A DNA stretch of 13,333 bases from JBATBW01 sp049662565 (GTDB lineage Bacteria; Bacillota_I; Bacilli_A; Erysipelotrichales; Erysipelotrichaceae). Below, in pieces: positions 1-6,469 of the stretch. The translations under genes and the position numbers were made by a program. Each line of letters opens with the position of its first letter. The first letter of the stretch is position 1. Below the pieces are notes generated by a model. The model ran no database searches, was not told the origin of the DNA, and saw only the letters and a program-made list of their open reading frames with translations. The DNA is taken from NCBI GenBank assembly GCA_049662565.1, contig JBATBW010000097.1, positions 1 through 13,333 on the forward strand, read 5' to 3'.

Positions 1-42
1 GAGGGGCCGTTCAAAATAATAGTTTATTTTTCGCTGTTCCAT

Positions 43-51
43 TGGTATAAT
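43..51 (+). promoter_or_regulatory. Extended -10 promoter element of the tRNA-Ser gene
   Basis: A perfect TATAAT at 46-51 is preceded by TG one base upstream (43-44), giving an extended -10 element. It lies 21 bases before the tRNA 5' end. No good -35 hexamer is visible; the expected place (about 23-28) is only T-rich, which extended -10 promoters tolerate. Transcription would start near position 58. Confidence 0.6.
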
Positions 52-72
52 ATTATCATAAATTAGTTAAAT

Positions 73-165
73 GGAGACGTATCGAAGTGGTCATAACGAG
101 AACGACTCGAAATCGTTTGAACTCTTAATCGGGTTCCGTGGGTTCGAATCCCACCGTCTCCGCCA
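73..165 (+). tRNA. tRNA-Ser, anticodon CGA
   Basis: A full class II cloverleaf can be drawn. The acceptor GGAGACG (73-79) pairs with CGTCTCC, followed by discriminator G (162) and an encoded CCA (163-165). The D stem is TCG/CGA. The anticodon stem AACGA (101-105) pairs with TCGTT (113-117) around loop CTCGAAA, placing the anticodon CGA at 108-110. The long variable arm GAACTC/GGGTTC is typical of serine tRNAs. The T arm is GTGGG-TTCGAAT-CCCAC. It reads the UCG codon, which is minor in this AT-rich sequence. Confidence 0.97.
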
Positions 166-223
166 TTATAAGTAGGATTTTGGTCGCTTTTTAGATTGGA
201 TTGATTTTAATGAGGTGGGCAAA

Positions 224-406
224 ATGAGTGAGAATAGAAATTCAACAATTATAAATAAGACGGTAAAGACGGGTATTTCTTTTGGTAGTGTGTTGGCAAT
301 TGTTATTAGTTATAGCGCATTTAAGTCAATTGGGTGGGCCATTTTTCATGGTTTATTGGGATGGGCTTATGTTATTTATTATGTAATTAATTATGGTTGG
401 AGTTAA
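224..406 (+). CDS. Small two-helix membrane protein, function unknown
   Basis: This is a 60-residue protein. I chose ATG 224 because GAGGTGGG at 212-219 is a good ribosome binding site four bases before it; the in-frame GTG at 215 lies inside that site. A short polar N-terminus (MSENRNSTIINKTVKTG) is followed by two hydrophobic stretches at about residues 17-34 and 39-57, with aromatic-rich C-terminal residues (WAYVIYYVINYGW). This fits two short transmembrane helices. Small proteins of this look occur in many Bacillota without assigned function, and I assign none. It stands alone between the tRNA gene and the signalling operon. No convincing promoter of its own is visible, so it may be read through from the tRNA promoter. 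Confidence 0.7.
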   Translation: MSENRNSTIINKTVKTGISFGSVLAIVISYSAFKSIGWAIFHGLLGWAYVIYYVINYGWS

Positions 407-465
407 TAGTTTTTTTCATATAATTAAAATATAAGGTCGGTATTATTGTATTTAATGATAAATGG

Positions 466-494
466 TTGATTTTTTTGATAAAAGATGCTATAAA
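466..494 (+). promoter_or_regulatory. Probable sigma-A promoter of the signalling operon
   Basis: TTGATT (466-471) and TATAAA (489-494) are separated by 17 bases, and TG at 486-487 gives an extended -10. The expected start near 501 leaves a leader of about 180 nt before the first gene. A second TATAAT at 502-507 could be an alternative -10 but has no -35 at proper spacing. Confidence 0.6.
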
Positions 495-682
495 TTAGTC
501 ATATAATGATACTGTATGAAATTGAAATTATGATATTTCCTGGGCAATATATTGATGTTATTCAATGTCGATCAATTATCGTTTTTATTATATTTCTTTA
601 TTCTATCATAATAAGGTTTTTAGTGGTAAAAGAGGTTTAACGGCGTTAGTAGTTTTTGATTTTAAATTCAGGGGGATTCATT
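495..682 (+). other. Long AT-rich 5' leader of the operon with a small phased repeat
   Basis: The predicted leader contains no open reading frame and no recognised riboswitch. The visible structure is ATTGAT (551-556), TTCAAT (561-566) and ATCAAT (571-576): the first is complementary in inverted sense to both of the others, and the copies are spaced about 10 bases apart. This could be a weak hairpin with two alternative pairings or a regulator binding site. The ribosome binding site of the first gene, AGGGGG, sits at 670-675. Confidence 0.3.
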
Positions 683-1819
683 ATGAATTTACTACGAAAT
701 GTCCTTATTGTCGATGATAGTAAGGTGAACAGAAGGATACTTAGTAAAATACTAAGTGTTGATTATAATATTATTGAAGCGGATAATGGGGAAATAGCAT
801 TATCTATTTTGCGTGATAAATATGAAAACATTTCGGTTGTTATATTAGATATAGTTATGCCAGTTATGGATGGTTATGAAGTGCTTGAAATGATGCATAA
901 GGATCCTTTTTTATCAAAGATTCCGGTTATTGTAGCTAGTGGACAAAATGGTGATGATGCGGAGATTAAAGCTTTATCTTTAGGCGCTAATGACTTTGTG
1001 ACTAAACCTTATAAACCTGATATTATTAGGCATCGTATTTTTAATACAATTTATTTGCGGGAGACGGCTTCTTTTGTTAATTCAGTACAATATGATGATC
1101 TTACTGGTGTTTTTGGTAAGGAATATTTTTATCTACAAGCTTCGCAAATAGTAAAGAATAATCCTGATAAAAAATATGATATGGTTTGTTTTGATGTTGA
1201 ACATTTTAAGTTGATAAATGATATGTATGGTATGCAAGTAGGCGACCAATTATTGAAACATATTGGCGAAATGTTGAATGATTTGCTTGTTAATAAGGGT
1301 ATTTGTGGGCGCATTGGTGCGGATGAGTTTGCTTGTCTTATTCATCATCGGGAGGATTATACAAATTCATTATTTGAAGGTTTTGTGGATAAGATAAATA
1401 ATTTTTCCGAAAATTTGAAATTAAATTTGGTTATTAAGTATGGTATTTATTATATTGATGACATTAATACGCCGATAAATATTATTTGTGATCGGGCGTG
1501 TTTAGCTAATGAATCAATTAAGGGTAAGTATGACACTTTTTTTGCGATTTATGATGATGCAATTCGTCAAAGATTATTAGATGAACAAATGATTGTATCA
1601 CAGATGAAAAATGCTTTAGCACAAGGGCAGTTTCAAGTTTATTACCAACCTAAATATAATTTAAAAACGGAACAAGTTGTTGGTGCAGAGGCGTTAGTTC
1701 GTTGGAATCATCCGATGAAGGGATTTATGTTTCCAAATGAGTTTATTCCGCTTTTTGAAAAAATGGTTTTATTGCGGATTTGGATTTGTATATTTGTGAC
1801 CAGTGTTGTCAGAAGATGA
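683..1819 (+). CDS. N-terminal fragment: response regulator receiver + degenerate GGDEF + truncated EAL
   Basis: Start at ATG 683, with AGGGGG at 670-675 seven bases upstream; an in-frame TTG at 656 lacks such a site. Residues 1-125 form a receiver with the acidic pair D11/D12, phosphoacceptor D56 (ILDIVMP), S86 and K108 (VTKPY), so it looks phosphorylatable. Residues 135-295 form a GGDEF-type domain whose signature is GADEF (212-216). It retains FDVEHFK and the IND-GD motif but lacks the upstream RxxD inhibitory site, so it is more likely a GTP-binding or regulatory domain than an active cyclase. The EAL domain begins at about 305 with GAEALVRW (E336) and is cut after FEK at residue 360 by the frameshift. 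The last 18 residues are out-of-frame sequence ending in TGA (1817-1819). Confidence 0.85.
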   Translation: MNLLRNVLIVDDSKVNRRILSKILSVDYNIIEADNGEIALSILRDKYENISVVILDIVMPVMDGYEVLEMMHKDPFLSKIPVIVASGQNGDDAEIKALSLGANDFVTKPYKPDIIRHRIFNTIYLRETASFVNSVQYDDLTGVFGKEYFYLQASQIVKNNPDKKYDMVCFDVEHFKLINDMYGMQVGDQLLKHIGEMLNDLLVNKGICGRIGADEFACLIHHREDYTNSLFEGFVDKINNFSENLKLNLVIKYGIYYIDDINTPINIICDRACLANESIKGKYDTFFAIYDDAIRQRLLDEQMIVSQMKNALAQGQFQVYYQPKYNLKTEQVVGAEALVRWNHPMKGFMFPNEFIPLFEKMVLLRIWICIFVTSVVRR

Positions 1820-3654
1820 AAGCGTGGATGGATAAGGGTCATATTGTGACACCGGTTTCTATCAATATTTCGCGTGCGGATTTATATAATGAAAATTTCC
1901 CAGAAATATTGATTTCGATGATTAATAAATATGAACTTAGTCCGATGTATTTGCATATCGAAATTACTGAATCTGCTTATACTGAAAATCCTCAACAACT
2001 AATTACGATGGTTCATCGATTAAAAAAATTAGGGTTCATTCTTGAAATGGATGATTTTGGTTCGGGCTATTCTTCACTTAATATGTTATCGGAGTTACCA
2101 ATTGATATATTGAAGTTGGATATTCGATTTATTCAAAAAATTAAAATAAGAAATAATGATCGTAGTATTTTAAGTTTTGTTATTAGTTTGGCTAAATGGT
2201 TAGATTTAAAGGTAGTTACGGAAGGGATTGAAAATGAAGAACAGTTACAGTTGTTGAAGTCTTTAAATTGTGAATATGCTCAAGGTTTTTATTTGGCTAA
2301 ACCGATGCCGCAAGATTTGTTTGAACAATATTTATTGCGCTCAGATGTGAGAAAGACGACTAGTGATATTGATGATAGTAGATATAGTGGTGTTTCTAAT
2401 GATATGAATAAAGACATTCTATTGATGCTTGATGATAATTTTAATTTGGATATGGATGATTTGAAAGTTGATTATAATGTTATCCATGTAACTAGTGTTA
2501 ATGATATTGTAACTATGATGAATGATAATAAATTACAAGTTTCTTGTGTAGTTGTGGGGTTATCGAAGGATAGTTATATTAAGGATTTAGATAAGCTAGT
2601 TAGAGATTGTAATATTAATAATATTGCGCTTATTGGTATCTATGATGAAAATATCGATGTTATTTCACTTGGTGATAAATATCATTTTTCGGCTTTTGTT
2701 TCTAGTCCAACTAAGATTTTTGAACTAAGATATCAAATTAAGAATGCAATTGCTTTTGAAAAAATGAGTAAGTATGAACAGCAAAAAGAAATTAATGATG
2801 CGATTGCGGAAATGCGTAAGCGAGCTGAAAGAGATGTTTTGACTGGTTTATTTAATCGTGGGGAATTTGAGTCGCGAATTAATAATTACTTTTATAATAA
2901 TGATGATCCTCGTGGTGTTTTCATCATTATTGATATTGATAATTTTAAAACGGTTAATGATACATATGGCCATGTTGTTGGGGATAATGTTATTAGTTAT
3001 GTGGCACAAAGGTTTAGTACAATTTTTGCGGAAACTTCAATTGTTGGTCGTATTGGTGGTGATGAGCTAACTTTGTTTATACCTTTTAAAATGTCATTAG
3101 ATTTATTGGTTAAAAAGCTAAATGAATTTTGTTTATCAACTTCATTTAGAGATGATGATTTCAATATTTCTTGTTCGGCAGGGGTTTGTTTGTGCCCGGA
3201 ATATGGTAAAACTTATAGTGAGTTGTATCGAAATGCGGATATGGCTTTGCTTGCATCTAAAAGAAATGGGAAGAGTCAGTTCTCTTTCTATGATGAAAGC
3301 ACAAATGTGGTGACACCAAATATTATTCAGGAGAAGACTCTAGCAATGCTAGATAATGTATCGGAAGCAATGTTTGTTAGCGATGCGATTACTAGTAAGA
3401 TTGTTTATATTAATGAAACGGCTTGTAATATTATTAATAAAAGTAAAGAAGAATGTTTGGAAAAGCGATGTTACGAGTTGTTTTGGGAACGTTGTCAACG
3501 ATGTGATCGATGTCAAAGTATAGATTTGTATAATAATGAATTTTATGAAGAAAACACCTTCCTAAAGGATCAAGCAACGTTGGTGCATATTAAAGCGCGC
3601 ATTGAAAAATGGGATGATCGAGAAGTAAAAGTGCATTTTTTATCAATATTTTAA
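1816..3654 (+). CDS. C-terminal fragment: EAL core + pseudo-receiver + GGDEF + Cys-rich PAS
   Basis: The frame is open from about 1764. ATG 1816 overlaps the upstream TGA as ATGA, the only plausible restart, though the AGAAG before it has almost no spacing. The EAL remainder carries SINIS, EITES, DDFGSGYSSL, LKLD, TEGIE and AQGF, so every catalytic residue except the EAL glutamate lies here. Next comes a receiver-like fold (LLMLDDN...) in which the phosphoacceptor position is G (VVVGLSKD) and the conserved lysine is missing, so it should not accept phosphate. The GGDEF domain has DIDNFKTVNDTYGH and RIGGDEL, consistent with diguanylate cyclase activity; its RxxD feedback site is absent. The C-terminal PAS-like domain holds five clustered cysteines (CYELFWERCQRCDRC preceded by EEC). 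Made alone, this piece would be a cyclase without phosphodiesterase activity. Confidence 0.75.
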   Translation: MKAWMDKGHIVTPVSINISRADLYNENFPEILISMINKYELSPMYLHIEITESAYTENPQQLITMVHRLKKLGFILEMDDFGSGYSSLNMLSELPIDILKLDIRFIQKIKIRNNDRSILSFVISLAKWLDLKVVTEGIENEEQLQLLKSLNCEYAQGFYLAKPMPQDLFEQYLLRSDVRKTTSDIDDSRYSGVSNDMNKDILLMLDDNFNLDMDDLKVDYNVIHVTSVNDIVTMMNDNKLQVSCVVVGLSKDSYIKDLDKLVRDCNINNIALIGIYDENIDVISLGDKYHFSAFVSSPTKIFELRYQIKNAIAFEKMSKYEQQKEINDAIAEMRKRAERDVLTGLFNRGEFESRINNYFYNNDDPRGVFIIIDIDNFKTVNDTYGHVVGDNVISYVAQRFSTIFAETSIVGRIGGDELTLFIPFKMSLDLLVKKLNEFCLSTSFRDDDFNISCSAGVCLCPEYGKTYSELYRNADMALLASKRNGKSQFSFYDESTNVVTPNIIQEKTLAMLDNVSEAMFVSDAITSKIVYINETACNIINKSKEECLEKRCYELFWERCQRCDRCQSIDLYNNEFYEENTFLKDQATLVHIKARIEKWDDREVKVHFLSIF

Positions 3655-3677
3655 TTGTCTTTAGAAAGGGGCATATT

Positions 3678-4643
3678 ATGTCAATAATAGTAAAGCACAT
3701 TGATGAGGAGTTTGAGAATTCTTCATTGTTTAAAACAATAATCGAAAATATTCCCGGCGGGGTTGCGAAAATCATTCTTGAAGATGATAAAATTAGGCCG
3801 ATCTTTTTTAGCGATGGGATGTGTAATATGCTCAACGATACTAAGGAGAATTTATTTAAATTGTATTCGGAAGATGCAATGACGGGTGTTCATCCTGATG
3901 ATTATGATCGAGTATGGAATACTTTTAGTCGGTCAATGCAAACAGGGGAACCAATTAATTCCATATATCGTATTTCTAATAGTAAAGGTGAATATCGTTG
4001 GGTGAATAATCGTAGTAGTTTTGTATCGGAAGAAAACGGTATTATTTCTTATTATGTTATCTATATTGATGTAACAGAAGACATAAAGAATAAGGAAGCA
4101 CAAACTAAAACTGAAGCGCAATTAATTGCGGCTATGGAACATACGGATATTATATTTTGGGAGTATTATTTTGAAACAAATTTATGTGTTAATGGATTTA
4201 AATCAGTTCGTGATCTAGGAATGGATAAATATATTGATGATTATCCGGAGTGTGCGATTAGAAATGGGTATATTCATAAAGATAGTATTGATGATTATCG
4301 TAAAATGCATGAAAGAATAAAGTCAGGTGAATCGCGTGTTGAACTTGATGTTAAAGTCAATAAGCCGGATGGAGTTATTGAATGGAAAAGAGTTAAATAT
4401 TCGGCGATTTTTGATCAATGGGGCAAATCTATAAGTGCTTTAGGTACTAGTGAAGATATTACCCAACAAAAGAATGCCGAACAACGTTATCATCAAGCGG
4501 AACGTTATCGTCAAGTTTTGGATGCGAAATCGGTGGGATCTTTTAAGTTGAATTTAACCCAAAATGTTTGTGAAAATGGACATAGTAGTAATCCAAGCAT
4601 TATGAAGTTTCTAGAAGCTAAAACGGTTGATGGTTTTTTTTAA
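3678..4643 (+). CDS. N-terminal fragment of PAS hybrid kinase (PAS domains only)
   Basis: A 321-residue product, starting at ATG 3678 behind AGAAAGGGG (3663-3671), 23 bases after the preceding gene. Residues 17-138 form a PAS domain of the PAS_3 style (VHPDDYDRVW, YRWVNNRSSF, IDVTEDIK), and residues 149-265 a second (MEHTDIIFWEYY, EWKRVKYSAIFD, SEDITQQKNAE). A third PAS begins at about 275 and is cut at TVDGFF by TAA. The product has sensor domains but no catalytic domain. If made and stable it could only act by binding ligand or by pairing with another PAS protein, for example the intact paralogue downstream. I regard it as half of a broken gene. Confidence 0.8.
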   Translation: MSIIVKHIDEEFENSSLFKTIIENIPGGVAKIILEDDKIRPIFFSDGMCNMLNDTKENLFKLYSEDAMTGVHPDDYDRVWNTFSRSMQTGEPINSIYRISNSKGEYRWVNNRSSFVSEENGIISYYVIYIDVTEDIKNKEAQTKTEAQLIAAMEHTDIIFWEYYFETNLCVNGFKSVRDLGMDKYIDDYPECAIRNGYIHKDSIDDYRKMHERIKSGESRVELDVKVNKPDGVIEWKRVKYSAIFDQWGKSISALGTSEDITQQKNAEQRYHQAERYRQVLDAKSVGSFKLNLTQNVCENGHSSNPSIMKFLEAKTVDGFF

Positions 4644-4766
4644 TATGTTTTAGATAATTATATTGATGAATCAAATTATGAGGAAGCTAGAACTAAATTT
4701 GGCCGTCGACAACTAATTAAAGCTTTTGAAAATGGACAAAGTACGGTTATTCTTGAACATCGTTTT

Positions 4767-6467
4767 ATGCGGAAGACAGGGGAAATGGTGTGGTATCGTA
4801 CAACTGCAGAAATAATGAAAAACCCTTTAAATGAAGATGTTGAAGTTATTATCTATGCAATTAATATTAGTGATGAGAAGAATTTGCAAACCCTTGTCAA
4901 AGGGGTTGTCGCAATGGAATTTGATTTCATTACTCAAGTTAATGCGAATACGGGTACTTATAGTATGTATCTTCAAAATTCTGATAATTTAGAAGACCCT
5001 TTTATTACTGGTGATTACTTTTATGAAGATAATGTAGAATTCATTAAGCGTCATATTGTGGATGAAGATGTAGAAACATCTTTACGCGAGTCAAAAATTG
5101 ATTTTATGCTTGAACGCTTAGATCGAGAAGGCGATTATTATACTTACTATAAAACAAAGTCGGAAGATGGTTCTTTAAGACAAAAGAAAGTTCATGTTTT
5201 TTATAGTGATAAGAGTGCACGACTTATTTGTATAGCGAGAACGGATATCACTAATGATATTTTAGAACAACAAAAGAAAAATGATATGTTAAAAGAAGCG
5301 GTTGATTTAGCGGAAAAAGCAAGTAAAGCTAAGACTGACTTTTTGTCGCGGATGAGTCACGATATTCGTACACCAATGAATGCAATTATTGGTATGACGG
5401 CTTTAAGTAAATTAGATATTGATAATAAAGATAAAACTAAGGAAAATTTAGAAATAATTGATTCTTCAGGAAAACTACTTTTAAATATGATTAATGATCT
5501 TTTGGATATGGCAAAAGTTGAAAGTGGTAGTATGGATTCGGTTAAAGAAGTATTTGATTTTGATTTAGAATATAAAAATGTGGTAGAGCTTACCAGTGTT
5601 ATAATGATTCAAAAGCAACAAATATTTGAAAAGAGCAAACAGTTGACTAATCGTTACTATATTGGGGATATCACTCGGTTAAAACGGGTTATGATTAATC
5701 TTCTTAGTAATGCTTCTAAGTTTACACCAATTGGGGGAACTATAAAAATCGAAGTGTCAGAAGAGATGACAAATGATCCGCGAAAGGTTGTTGTTGTAAC
5801 TAAAATAATTGATTCGGGTATTGGTATTGAAGAAGATAAGATTAGTACGATCTTTGAACCATTTATGCAGTTAGATACGGATTATATTAATTTAGGAACA
5901 GGGTTAGGTTTATCAATAGTTAGAAGTATTGTCCAAGCTAATGATGGTACTATTAATGTTGAAAGCGTAGTAGGTAAAGGTTCAATTTTTACTGTATCGA
6001 TACCTATGGAAATTGCTAATGACCAAAAAGTGGGTGTTGTCGATAATAATCCTAAAGTTGATTTACATGGCTATCATATATTATTAGTGGAAGATCATCC
6101 GGTTAATACTTTAGTGGCATCAAGGTTATTAGAAAAATATGGTGCTAAGGTGGAAACAGCTGAAGATGGTATTAAGGGATATGAAAAATTTATCGATAGT
6201 GAGGTTGGTCATTATAATTTAATATTCATGGATATTCAAATGCCAAGAATGAATGGTTATGAAACGACAAAAGCTATTAGATCAAGTGATCATCTACAAG
6301 CAAAAACAATACCAATAATTGCGATGACTGCCAATGCATATCCAGAGGATATCCAAAAATCTTTAGAAAGTGGTATGAATGAACATATCGCAAAACCAAT
6401 TAGTATTGATAGAATTAATCGAGCATTAATTCAAGTGATTGAACAATCGCTTAATATGGGGGAGTAA
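4767..6467 (+). CDS. C-terminal fragment of PAS hybrid kinase: HisKA-HATPase-REC
   Basis: The frame is open from just after the TAA at 4643. The first in-frame ATG is 4767, without a ribosome binding site, so this half may not be translated on its own. Fragment residues 1-40 are the end of a PAS domain and 45-165 are another PAS-like sensor ending in RTDITNDI, followed by a coiled linker. The phosphoacceptor motif is DFLSRMSHDIRTPMN with H198. The ATPase has an N box (NLLSNASKF), G1 (DSGIGIE) and G2 (GTGLGLSIV). The receiver (437-562) has VEDHPVN, phosphoacceptor D489 (FMDIQMP), T521 and K543 (IAKP). All catalytic residues are present. It ends 2 bases before the next start codon. Confidence 0.8.
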   Translation: MRKTGEMVWYRTTAEIMKNPLNEDVEVIIYAINISDEKNLQTLVKGVVAMEFDFITQVNANTGTYSMYLQNSDNLEDPFITGDYFYEDNVEFIKRHIVDEDVETSLRESKIDFMLERLDREGDYYTYYKTKSEDGSLRQKKVHVFYSDKSARLICIARTDITNDILEQQKKNDMLKEAVDLAEKASKAKTDFLSRMSHDIRTPMNAIIGMTALSKLDIDNKDKTKENLEIIDSSGKLLLNMINDLLDMAKVESGSMDSVKEVFDFDLEYKNVVELTSVIMIQKQQIFEKSKQLTNRYYIGDITRLKRVMINLLSNASKFTPIGGTIKIEVSEEMTNDPRKVVVVTKIIDSGIGIEEDKISTIFEPFMQLDTDYINLGTGLGLSIVRSIVQANDGTINVESVVGKGSIFTVSIPMEIANDQKVGVVDNNPKVDLHGYHILLVEDHPVNTLVASRLLEKYGAKVETAEDGIKGYEKFIDSEVGHYNLIFMDIQMPRMNGYETTKAIRSSDHLQAKTIPIIAMTANAYPEDIQKSLESGMNEHIAKPISIDRINRALIQVIEQSLNMGE

Positions 6468-6469
6468 TT

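Larger units (their letters stand above)
683..3654 (+). pseudogene. Frameshifted REC-GGDEF-EAL-pseudoREC-GGDEF-PAS cyclic-di-GMP protein (whole gene)
   Basis: The two adjacent open frames here are one gene split by a single missing base in the A-run at 1758-1763. With seven As instead of six, the sequence FEKNGFIADLDLYICDQ continues a normal EAL domain and the product is about 990 residues. Restored order: receiver (1-125), GGDEF-like with GADEF (135-295), EAL (305-550), degenerate receiver (about 577-690), GGDEF with GGDEL (715-870), cysteine-rich PAS (885-990). All usual EAL catalytic residues are present across the two halves, so the restored protein should have phosphodiesterase potential plus one plausible diguanylate cyclase domain. 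It heads the operon and is the only candidate output of the kinases downstream. The lesion could be a real mutation, a homopolymer sequencing error, or a slippage site. Confidence 0.8.
3678..6467 (+). pseudogene. PAS-rich hybrid histidine kinase interrupted by an in-frame TAA (whole gene)
   Basis: The two open frames at 3678-4643 and 4767-6467 share one frame and are separated only by a single TAA at 4641-4643. Reading through the stop gives FF-stop-YVLDNYIDESNYEEAR, a continuous PAS domain, and a product of 929 codons. The restored order is three PAS domains (about 17-138, 149-265 and 275-400), a fourth PAS-like sensor (410-525), a dimerisation/phosphoacceptor domain with H561, an ATPase domain, and a C-terminal receiver with D852. 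There is no signal peptide or membrane segment, so it would be a cytoplasmic sensor. The paralogous kinase immediately downstream has the same layout and no stop. The stop abuts a T8 run; a single G-to-T change (GAA to TAA) would explain it, though the original codon is unknown. Confidence 0.8.

Noticed and set aside
73..165. tRNA-Ser as an integration site of a mobile element
   Set aside because: No integrase, transposase or repeated tRNA 3' end is seen in the window.
386..415. Terminator after the small membrane protein
   Set aside because: ATTAA/TTAAT before a T run gives only a 5-bp AT stem with a 12-base loop, too weak to call.
495..682. Cyclic-di-GMP riboswitch in the leader of the c-di-GMP operon
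   Set aside because: It would be attractive given the first gene, but none of the conserved GEMM-type core segments is visible; the leader is simply AT-rich.
2858..3313. Alternative-frame open frames inside the GGDEF region
   Set aside because: They overlap a domain with clear GGDEF motifs in the main frame, lack ribosome binding sites and encode low-complexity hydrophobic sequence.
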